The position numbers and the translations under genes are program-made. This document shows positions 1-5,210 of a DNA stretch of 5,709 bases, piece by piece; the stretch's first letter is position 1; each line of letters starts with the position of its first letter. The DNA is from Dehalococcoidales bacterium (GTDB lineage Bacteria > Chloroflexota > Dehalococcoidia > Dehalococcoidales > Fen-1064). The notes beneath the pieces were generated by a model that saw only the letters and a list, made by a program, of their open reading frames with translations, had not been told where the DNA came from and made no database searches. The DNA lies in assembly GCA_028713395.1 (NCBI GenBank), contig JAQTOJ010000132.1, positions 1-5,709 of the forward strand. The letters run 5' to 3'.

Positions 1-909
1 CACACTCATACGTCGATTGTATGCTTAGCGCGTGCTCTTCTCACCCGAAAACTGAGGAATAAACTAATTTACACTTCCCATGCAACCCGCCGCACCAGGG
101 ATCCACTAATCCCGCCCAAGTTAATGGACAAGGTTGCTTTAGGTATCGCAGATCAAGCCATATTAAGAGCTCGTGCCATCGTAACTTTGAACGCTGAAGT
201 TAGAAACAAAATCATTGGCTCAGCCAAAATAAAACCGGAAAAGGTAAGTACTCTACCGGTCATCGTTGATAGTAATAGATTTTCACCGTCCGTTGAAACA
301 GAAGAAACTAAAAAACAATATGGGCTTAAAGGGAAATTCATAGTACTCTTTGTTGGGCGTATTCGCCCCGATAAAGGTGTTGAATATCTAGTTAAGGCAG
401 CTAAAATGGTTATCGACCAGACTAAAAACAAGAACGTCCAGTTCTTGCTGGTGGGACCGACAGATGAATTCGGGTCCCATGATAACACTCAAAGTCCGTA
501 TTTGGATATGGTCAAACTGCTTATCACATCAAACGAGTTACAAAATTACGTCCGGTTAACGGGTTCTGTACCCGTTGAGGATCTGAGAAAACTCTACGCC
601 GCCTGTGATATTTTTGTGCTACCATCAATTACTGAAGCTATGCCAGTAGCCGTACTCGAAGCAATGGCATCTGGTAAACCCATAATCGCCAGCCGGGTTG
701 GTGGTGTGCCCATGCAGGTGAAAGCGGGAGAAAATGGGATCCTCATCAGACCCGGTGATGATAAAGAATTAGCAAGTGCGCTTGATTATATGATTTCTCA
801 TCCCGAGGATCGCCTACGGATGGGTAGGCGATCGAGAGAAATTGCGATCAACGAATTCAATGCGGATACTGTCGCTGATAAATTGGTTGAGGTCTATAAG
901 GGTGTTTAG
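1..909 (+). CDS. GT4-family glycosyltransferase (GT-B fold), 5' end outside window
   Basis: The frame is open from base 1, so the gene begins upstream; the first ATG inside the window (124) falls within the N-terminal domain and is not the start. 302 residues are visible before TAG. The C-terminal nucleotide-sugar-binding domain is clear: the beta strand and loop with FVGRIRPDKG (about bases 346-378), then LPSITEAMPVAVLEAMASGKP with the EX7E motif (Glu codons at 634-636 and 658-660), then GGVP and NGILIRPGD. In the GT4 family this domain binds a UDP-, GDP- or ADP-sugar and transfers the sugar with retention of configuration, usually in the cytoplasm or at the inner membrane face. The C-terminus (residues like ADKLVEVYKGV) looks complete. 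It overlaps the next gene by 8 bases, which implies an operon. Donor and acceptor cannot be told from sequence. Family assignment is secure; a role in surface glycan synthesis is inferred from the neighbours. Confidence 0.93.
   Translation, partial: HTHTSIVCLARALLTRKLRNKLIYTSHATRRTRDPLIPPKLMDKVALGIADQAILRARAIVTLNAEVRNKIIGSAKIKPEKVSTLPVIVDSNRFSPSVETEETKKQYGLKGKFIVLFVGRIRPDKGVEYLVKAAKMVIDQTKNKNVQFLLVGPTDEFGSHDNTQSPYLDMVKLLITSNELQNYVRLTGSVPVEDLRKLYAACDIFVLPSITEAMPVAVLEAMASGKPIIASRVGGVPMQVKAGENGILIRPGDDKELASALDYMISHPEDRLRMGRRSREIAINEFNADTVADKLVEVYKGV
808..833 (+). repeat. Perfect 10-bp inverted repeat inside the 3' end of the first glycosyltransferase gene
   Basis: GATCGCCTAC (808-817) and GTAGGCGATC (824-833) are exact reverse complements separated by the six bases GGATGG. 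In mRNA this would fold into a GC-rich hairpin about 70 bases before the next gene's start. No T-run follows, so it is not an intrinsic terminator. It encodes part of the ordinary C-terminal helix of the glycosyltransferase (around DRLRMGRRSRE). It may affect mRNA stability or processing between the two cistrons, or be chance. Confidence 0.6.
889..892 (+). promoter_or_regulatory. Ribosome-binding site supporting the GTG start at 902
   Basis: GAGG lies nine bases before GTG at 902, a workable Shine-Dalgarno spacing. Upstream in-frame alternatives are TTG 842 and ATG 860. They would extend the membrane protein over sequence that already encodes the conserved C-terminus of the preceding glycosyltransferase, and no good ribosome-binding site precedes them. 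GTG 902 is therefore preferred. Confidence 0.5.
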
Positions 910-2545
910 CAACATTACCTCGGCACAACGCGCCAAAATATATCTCATCTTGGTCTTTTTCAGCTTGATTTTCTTTTTTTTCGCGGTCTGGCAATCCAAA
1001 CCCATTATTGTTGAACCCCAGAAGGCGTTTGGTCTGGTATCTTATTTGCCCTTTACTTACTGGCTCGGGTTGTTGATCGTCGTCGCCGTTACCTTTTTGA
1101 TCCTGTTCGATAAATCGCTGAAACGCGATTACATGTTCATCGTTGTCCTGATGACGATAGCTTTGTTTGTTTCTGGAATTGCCGTGTTCGTTCAACCCAA
1201 TGCCAGTGAACCGGATGCCTGGTGCCATTTTCAGGGGGCTTACGACCTCTTACGCACAAACCACTTACAAATCAGTGTACCAAACGCGCTTGAATCATAT
1301 AACTCGTGGCCTATATATCACTTTTTAACAGCCACTATTGTATCGATTGCGAACGTCGGTTTTGCCCTTGTGAAATATGTTCCTTTGGTCTGGCTCGTAT
1401 TTCTTATTCTTGTGACGTACGGTGTCGGAAAGAGATTCGCCCTGGGTAACAAAACCTGCTTTATTATTAGCGTTCTTTCCATTCTGTCAATGTGGTCAGG
1501 CGTAAATGAATATACCCCCCGTTTATTAGGGTTGATAGCTTTCCTGGTTATTTTTATGATGATGATGACGACGAAAAAAAACACCATGGGAGAAAATGTC
1601 GTCATTATGTTATTGTTTAGCGCCGTGGTGATGACCCACGGCACCAGCAGTATTGCTGCGTTATTTGCCGTGGCACTGCTCTCTATTTATAAAAAGAACT
1701 ACACCCTTATCTTTTTCATCGTCATAATTTTTGCCACCTGGCAGATGTATTTAACCCCCTTAATGTTCCGGGCTGGTATACTGGGCATTAGAAATACGTT
1801 GTTAAATATCTTTGAAGTAACCCGCTTGGAAAACTACCAGGGAGCCGCTTCGACTGGGAGGCTCGTAGCCCGCTATTCTCAATTGACCTATCTGGCTATT
1901 TACGGTATCATCATGACTTCAATCGTTATCATGCTATTTTTTAAAAAAATTACCGGCGAACACCGTCAACAGGTAATTACGGTGTTTATCTGGATTATCG
2001 CCACTGCCGGTATGCTACTGGTCGGCAGCGGACAGGAGGTCACACGCACCTATACTTTTCTGGTAATACCGCTGGCCTGTATTACGAGTATTTCATTTCT
2101 TAATTGGAAGGTCTTGCTGCCGGTAATGGGCGTTTTGTTCGTTATTTTTCCAATGGCCAGATATAGCACCACCGCTTCGTGGGGACAGGTGTTGACTTCG
2201 GAATTAAAGGGTTCGGAATTTTGGGCCAACCGGAATGTGGAAGAGGCCTACTTTGCGGATAACTATAGTGTTCCTTCTCTATGTATGCACTACAACCGGA
2301 AGATGCTTACCTTTTCTTATTATAGTCCGTACAATATCTCGAAACTCAAGAAACGTACACCTAACGAAGCGCTTGATACGATTCCATTTATCATGTTCAG
2401 TAAACAGGGGAATGATGCGCTGACTCTGGGAACTAAAACCAACCCTTATCTTGGATGGCTAGATACCGAAAAGGGTAGAGCATCGGACTTGTTTTATAAT
2501 AACGGCTATTTCCAGATTTATCATAATGGTAGTTTCCTGCCATGA
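902..2545 (+). CDS. Polytopic membrane protein, GT-C-like glycosyltransferase candidate
   Basis: 547 residues from GTG 902 (566-567 if TTG 842 is used; ATG 860 is also possible). About 11-13 hydrophobic segments fill residues 12-418, for example 12-30, 53-69, 77-97, 157-173, 207-221, 247-262, 267-284, 328-347, 358-375 and 382-418. A soluble tail of about 125 residues follows. The first large loop after the third segment holds an acidic EPDAW motif (residues 103-107), and SWPIYH follows at 135-140. In GT-C enzymes an acidic residue in an early extracytoplasmic loop is catalytic, and a Pro-aromatic-His patch like this is common. The end, FYNNGYFQIYH (531-541), resembles the C-terminal motif seen in many such enzymes. 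GT-C enzymes use polyprenyl-phosphate-linked sugars on the outer membrane face. This function is inferred from topology and motifs, not proven; a flippase- or polymerase-like role is an alternative. It sits between two soluble glycosyltransferase genes and overlaps both. Confidence 0.78.
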   Translation: MFSNITSAQRAKIYLILVFFSLIFFFFAVWQSKPIIVEPQKAFGLVSYLPFTYWLGLLIVVAVTFLILFDKSLKRDYMFIVVLMTIALFVSGIAVFVQPNASEPDAWCHFQGAYDLLRTNHLQISVPNALESYNSWPIYHFLTATIVSIANVGFALVKYVPLVWLVFLILVTYGVGKRFALGNKTCFIISVLSILSMWSGVNEYTPRLLGLIAFLVIFMMMMTTKKNTMGENVVIMLLFSAVVMTHGTSSIAALFAVALLSIYKKNYTLIFFIVIIFATWQMYLTPLMFRAGILGIRNTLLNIFEVTRLENYQGAASTGRLVARYSQLTYLAIYGIIMTSIVIMLFFKKITGEHRQQVITVFIWIIATAGMLLVGSGQEVTRTYTFLVIPLACITSISFLNWKVLLPVMGVLFVIFPMARYSTTASWGQVLTSELKGSEFWANRNVEEAYFADNYSVPSLCMHYNRKMLTFSYYSPYNISKLKKRTPNEALDTIPFIMFSKQGNDALTLGTKTNPYLGWLDTEKGRASDLFYNNGYFQIYHNGSFLP

Positions 2546-3375
2546 AACACACTTCTGAAAGATTACCCATTTCCGTCATCGTGCCTACTAAAAATGTCGA
2601 GAAGACGATTATCACCTGCCTGGATTCTATCCGGGCGAGTAATCCGGCGGAGATCATTGTGGTGGACGGTAAATCAACTGATGCCACTCTGGAAATCTGT
2701 GCCAGATATACCGACAAAATCTATTCCGATGAGGGAAAAGGCCCGAGTTTCGCGCACCTGTTAGGGCTCGAACATGCTACTCAGGAATATATCGCATTTA
2801 TCGACGCGGACATCATCCTGCCGGACGGCACTTTGAAAACAATGCTGGAGGAACTAAAGTCTTCGGATTTTGTCAGCATGACTGCCCGGATGATCGGCTA
2901 CAAACTTACCAATTACTGGGAACGTGCCACAGATTGGAATAATCAGGCTATTCAGGCCAGACGCGGCGGCGGCCTCTTCGCCACCGTATTAATCAAAAAG
3001 ATCGTGCAGGAATACGGCTTCGACCCGGATATTAAGCCTGTGGGTGACGATAATGATTTCCAGATGCGGCTGCAACGCGGCGGCCACAAGATGGGGACGT
3101 CAAAGACATTTGTTTATCATCAACATCGCGCGGACATGAAACGATTATACAGATGGCGTTTTGTATACGGCCGGGCAATACCGGCTTTTATCAGAAAATA
3201 TGGTCCCTGGCATATCTCTTTTTATCCTCCGGTCACGCGGGGATACTGGGTTATCCTGTGCATTATCAAAGGTAAGCCCCAATATATCCCCTATTTTATT
3301 TTGGATGCTTTTGCGGAAACCGCCGGCATGATCAAAGGATTTTTTGAACTCAAACGTCCTAAGCATAACACCTGA
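2542..3375 (+). CDS. GT2-family glycosyltransferase (GT-A fold)
   Basis: 277 residues. The ATG shares bases with the preceding stop (ATGA, 2542-2545), and no clear Shine-Dalgarno sequence lies just upstream, so translation is probably coupled. The GT-A nucleotide-binding start is ISVIVPTKN (residues 10-18), followed by EIIVVDGKSTDAT (37-49). The metal-binding DXD is DAD at 88-90 in AFIDADIILPDG. The catalytic-base region is VGDDNDFQMRLQRGG (167-181), equivalent to the ED motif, and LYRWRFVYGR (202-211) resembles the QXXRW-type segment. Family knowledge says such enzymes invert configuration using UDP- or GDP-sugars and often add a sugar to a lipid-linked acceptor. The C-terminal portion from about 229 contains hydrophobic stretches that may associate with the membrane but no convincing multi-pass region. 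The length is usual for short GT2 enzymes. Donor and acceptor are unknown. It is the last gene of the left operon. Confidence 0.92.
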   Translation: MKHTSERLPISVIVPTKNVEKTIITCLDSIRASNPAEIIVVDGKSTDATLEICARYTDKIYSDEGKGPSFAHLLGLEHATQEYIAFIDADIILPDGTLKTMLEELKSSDFVSMTARMIGYKLTNYWERATDWNNQAIQARRGGGLFATVLIKKIVQEYGFDPDIKPVGDDNDFQMRLQRGGHKMGTSKTFVYHQHRADMKRLYRWRFVYGRAIPAFIRKYGPWHISFYPPVTRGYWVILCIIKGKPQYIPYFILDAFAETAGMIKGFFELKRPKHNT

Positions 3376-3409
3376 CCCTACCCTCTTGTGGTGCCACGAC
3401 ATTCTTTTA

Positions 3410-3439
3410 TTGACAATGATACTTTCGTGTCCCTAATAT
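3410..3439 (+). promoter_or_regulatory. Sigma-A/sigma-70-type promoter for the two-gene cassette
   Basis: A perfect -35 box TTGACA (3410-3415) is followed by an 18-base spacer and a -10-like TAATAT (3434-3439, 4 of 6 matches to TATAAT). Transcription would start near 3445-3447, inside the dyad at 3441-3454. It lies in the gap after the left operon and faces the gene at 3469, so the cassette probably has its own transcript. The -10 element is imperfect, which is the main doubt. Confidence 0.65.
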
Positions 3440-3440
3440 T

Positions 3441-3454
3441 AGAACATACGTTCT
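3441..3454 (+). promoter_or_regulatory. Putative LexA-type (SOS box) operator
   Basis: AGAACATACGTTCT is a perfect 5-bp inverted repeat with a 4-base centre. Its core fits GAAC-RNRY-GTTY, the half-site and spacing rule known for Bacillus/Clostridium-type LexA boxes. It begins two bases after the -10-like element and covers the expected start of transcription, where a bound repressor would block initiation. A phage repressor or another dyad-binding regulator could also use it. No lexA or repair gene is present here to support the assignment. Confidence 0.55.
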
Positions 3455-3457
3455 TAT

Positions 3458-3463
3458 AGGAGG
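3458..3463 (+). promoter_or_regulatory. Consensus Shine-Dalgarno sequence AGGAGG
   Basis: AGGAGG stands five bases before ATG 3469. It is a full anti-16S match and much stronger than the sites in the three glycosyltransferase genes to the left. It fixes the start of the 106-residue protein and suggests high translation. Confidence 0.85.
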
Positions 3464-3468
3464 CGCAT

Positions 3469-3789
3469 ATGTGGAAGGTTGATAAAGGCACCCAAACGGG
3501 GGCTACCACTTCATCTTATTCAAACGCACTATCATGGCACGTCACCGAGTTAAGCAAAAAAACCATACTTCTGAAAAACACGCATTCTTCTTTTTCGCTG
3601 AAATACAAGCTGATCGGGTACGCGGATTCCGCCGGTATCGGCATTGAGATGGTTAAAGAAACCACCCTTAAACCGGGCGAGGTTGCTGAATTTCATTATG
3701 ACCGGCAATGGGACAAGCTGGATTTAGAAGTAATTAACGGCAACGGGGCAGCTACCTACCAGATCGATTATGAAGGACAGGGGGCTTAA
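3469..3789 (+). CDS. Small beta-rich protein of unknown function, first gene of the cassette
   Basis: 106 residues starting MWKVDKG, with a full consensus ribosome-binding site five bases upstream. It is not a family I can name with confidence. No signal peptide, membrane segment or cysteine is visible. After a Ser/Thr-rich start (residues 8-22) the protein alternates short hydrophobic strands with polar turns: KTILLKN (31-37), SLKYKLIGYAD (43-53), TTLKPGEVAEFHYD (65-78), LDLEVING (84-91) and TYQIDYEG (97-103). This pattern, with the LKPGE turn, suggests one small beta-sandwich, as in accessory virion, tail or surface-layer-like structural proteins; that is inference from composition only. 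TAA is followed one base later by the ATG of the next gene, so the pair should be co-translated. The dyad over its promoter suggests repressed, inducible expression. Alternatives include a carbohydrate-binding module or a spore or surface protein. Confidence 0.8.
   Translation: MWKVDKGTQTGATTSSYSNALSWHVTELSKKTILLKNTHSSFSLKYKLIGYADSAGIGIEMVKETTLKPGEVAEFHYDRQWDKLDLEVINGNGAATYQIDYEGQGA
3779..3784 (+). promoter_or_regulatory. Ribosome-binding site deciding the start at 3791
   Basis: AGGGGG lies inside the end of the preceding gene, six bases before ATG 3791. An in-frame ATG at 3770 would overlap the preceding gene by 20 bases and lacks an equally good site, so 3791 is preferred. Confidence 0.6.
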
Positions 3790-3790
3790 C

Positions 3791-4555
3791 ATGGCAGACA
3801 AATTTCATTCCGATACCGGCGAGAAAATCGAAACGATTACTTATGCGCCTCAGTTACAGGATAGCGGCGACCTGGAAACTGGTTCTCACACCATCGTGCC
3901 AACCAGCCGGCCGGTCATTACCGCAGCGCAATACAGTCGTTCATTAACTCTACCGAGGCCGGATGACGCCCGTTTGGAAATCAAAAGAATTGCGTCTCGT
4001 CTGAAGGTCAATATCACCGGGTTAGGCACGGCGACTCATGTTTATTTGAGCGTACGGGTGGACCAGGACGATGCCGATCATGAACTTTTCAGCGAAGACT
4101 GGACCACGGTTGGAGAAAAGCTGGATGCCGTGGATGTACACGTGGCAAATAAATCCGCGATATTCGACCTGTTGCAAAACGGCGCGGCGCATACTTTCTA
4201 TTTCCTTTTCTGGGCAAACGCCGCCAGCCAGGTTACGATCGATACCGTGGAGCTATGGGAAGGTGTGGGTTCTTGTTCCACCAACGAGAATCAACCCGGG
4301 TGTTTATTGTTAAATCACGCTGGTGATCTCTCCGATATGGTGCTTTTTATTACCCTGGGAACCGGCACGACTACTTTCCGGCGACAAGATTCAGTTGATA
4401 ATTCGTGTTTTTTTACTAAAGACATGTCCAATTATAGCCGGAAAACGATTAATTGTCTGCTAGTTAACGAACTTGTTTACAACGCTTCCGGTACAATTGC
4501 GACCGACTTAAATTATGTCCATGTAATTGTCATCAATCTGAGAATTAGGTGGTAG
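3791..4555 (+). CDS. Beta-rich protein of unknown function, second gene of the cassette; structural-protein-like
   Basis: 254 residues from ATG 3791. The family is not recognised. There is no signal peptide and no membrane segment. Residues 1-60 are polar and probably extended. Residues 61-157 read like a jelly-roll or beta-sandwich domain: RLEIKRIASRLKVNITGLG, THVYLSVRVDQDD, HTFYFLFWANAASQ and VTIDTVELWEG. Such a layout is common in phage tail, fibre or capsid-decoration proteins and in carbohydrate-binding modules, but this is inference. From about residue 160 the character changes: all four cysteines (162, 171, 206, 222) lie in the last 95 residues, and the DNA there looks more AT-rich by eye. 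A second short strand-rich unit ends in VIVINLRIRW. The motif GLGTATHVYL (77-86) weakly echoes TLGTGTTTFR (188-197), so an internal duplication is possible. It is one base from the preceding stop and probably forms a complex or stoichiometric pair with that product. The downstream gene converges from the other strand. Confidence 0.75.
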   Translation: MADKFHSDTGEKIETITYAPQLQDSGDLETGSHTIVPTSRPVITAAQYSRSLTLPRPDDARLEIKRIASRLKVNITGLGTATHVYLSVRVDQDDADHELFSEDWTTVGEKLDAVDVHVANKSAIFDLLQNGAAHTFYFLFWANAASQVTIDTVELWEGVGSCSTNENQPGCLLLNHAGDLSDMVLFITLGTGTTTFRRQDSVDNSCFFTKDMSNYSRKTINCLLVNELVYNASGTIATDLNYVHVIVINLRIRW

Positions 4556-4631
4556 CTGAAAGCATTATAAAGTTACCCACAGATAAGAGGCGTCGTAAAG
4601 TGGTCTCTACGAGCTAGTAATTTAAGTGCTA
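4556..4631. other. Convergent intergenic gap without a clear terminator
   Basis: 76 bases separate the stops of two converging genes. A transcription terminator is expected here. Only weak pairings are visible: TCGTA (4593-4597) with TACGA (4608-4612), and AGCTAG (4612-4617) with CTAGCT (4640-4645). Neither is a compact GC-rich stem followed by a T-run. TTACCCACA at 4573-4581 is one base off a DnaA box but stands alone. Nothing else is supported. Confidence 0.5.
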
Positions 4632-5165
4632 TTATTTTTCTAGCTTCACTATTAGTGTTGCTGCAGGGAATAACCTTGATAAAAAAGTCGCTTCAAATAG
4701 GTGCCTTGTCCTATTGTTAAAATTAACAATAGGCTGAACGAAATAATTAAAAAATAGAAAACCTCTTTCAAAAGCTATTTTTGTCTGAACTATCCTACTA
4801 AAGTGAAAATCAAAGTAATAACTTCTTTTATTTTCTGTATTTAAAATAAAAAACTGGAAAGTAGTTGCCGAAAAATACTTTTTATGCGTTGGGTCACCGA
4901 AACTATACATAGAAGTAAAGTGTGGAACCTGAATTTCTACTATCCCTGTCATTTTTAGAATCCTATGTATGTCTTTCAAAATTGGTATATAATCAACATG
5001 TTCTAGGATATCCTTACACAAGATATAGTCGAATTCCTCATCGCCAAATGGGAGGGGTAAATTTTCAATATTATGAACGATATCAACCCCTGGGAGACTA
5101 GCTATATCTAAATTGGTCCATCCTTTTTTTATATCATCTCCACAGCCGAGATTTAATTGTTTCAT
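4632..5165 (-). CDS. Class I SAM-dependent methyltransferase, polysaccharide-locus type
   Basis: 177 residues. SAM-binding motif I is LNLGCGDD (residues 4-11), and an acidic residue ends strand 2 in WTNLDI (D20). LPFGDEEFDYILCKDILEHV (38-57) matches the motif II/post-II region of the Methyltransf_11-like group. HRILKMTGIVEIQVPHF (67-83) gives the helix and strand of motif III. DPTHKKYFS (91-99) is typical of small methyltransferases found beside glycosyltransferases in surface-glycan loci. The C-terminal strand ATLIVKLEK looks complete. It probably methylates a sugar or another part of the glycan or its lipid-linked precursor; the exact acceptor is unknown. AAGGAG lies five bases before the ATG. 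It is 45 bases downstream of the glycosyltransferase on the same strand, so likely one transcript. Its base composition is clearly more AT-rich than every neighbour (for example 14 G+C in bases 4741-4800), which suggests separate acquisition. Confidence 0.9.
   Translation of the reverse strand: MKQLNLGCGDDIKKGWTNLDIASLPGVDIVHNIENLPLPFGDEEFDYILCKDILEHVDYIPILKDIHRILKMTGIVEIQVPHFTSMYSFGDPTHKKYFSATTFQFFILNTENKRSYYFDFHFSRIVQTKIAFERGFLFFNYFVQPIVNFNNRTRHLFEATFLSRLFPAATLIVKLEK
4710..4733. repeat. Perfect 11-bp inverted repeat inside the methyltransferase gene
   Basis: CCTATTGTTAA (4710-4720) and TTAACAATAGG (4723-4733) are exact reverse complements around a two-base AA centre. The element lies within codons for the PIVNFNN stretch near the C-terminus. 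It could be a regulator-type dyad, a cruciform or mRNA hairpin, or chance in AT-rich DNA. A two-base loop is too tight for a stable RNA hairpin without opening the inner pairs. Confidence 0.6.
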
Positions 5166-5170
5166 ATTAT

Positions 5171-5176
5171 CTCCTT
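5171..5176 (-). promoter_or_regulatory. Shine-Dalgarno AAGGAG for the methyltransferase
   Basis: Read on the minus strand, AAGGAG is followed by five bases and then ATG (5165-5163). This fixes the methyltransferase start and indicates efficient translation independent of the upstream gene. Confidence 0.8.
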
Positions 5177-5210
5177 AGGGCTAATTCCACAGAGCAAAAC
5201 ATCTTGTTCA

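Noticed and set aside
431..445. AGAAC-N5-GTTCT resembling the operator at 3441
   Set aside because: The centre is five bases rather than four, and it lies deep inside a coding region with no promoter.
452..479. Inverted repeat TGGGACC / GGTCCCA
   Set aside because: Seven base pairs with a 14-base loop in coding sequence, with no link to any control point.
558..576. Inverted repeat AACGGGT / ACCCGTT in the first glycosyltransferase
   Set aside because: Seven base pairs inside conserved coding sequence; expected by chance and not near a gene boundary.
857..1228. 123-residue minus-strand open frame opposite the membrane-protein gene
   Set aside because: Complement of membrane-protein coding sequence; polar, low-complexity composition typical of a reverse-strand shadow.
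1622..1642. Inverted repeat GCCGTGG / CCACGGC in the membrane-protein gene
   Set aside because: Seven pairs and a seven-base loop mid-gene; no supporting context.
3385..3400. Short stem GTGG-TG-CCAC after the GT2 gene as a possible terminator
   Set aside because: Only four strong pairs with a two-base loop and no T-run directly after it.
4071..4313. 80-residue open frame overlapping the second cassette gene
   Set aside because: Lies wholly inside a better-supported gene in another frame, has no ribosome-binding site and shows no recognisable domain.
4573..4581. TTACCCACA as a DnaA box
   Set aside because: One mismatch to the consensus and no second box, AT-rich unwinding region or dnaA/dnaN gene nearby.
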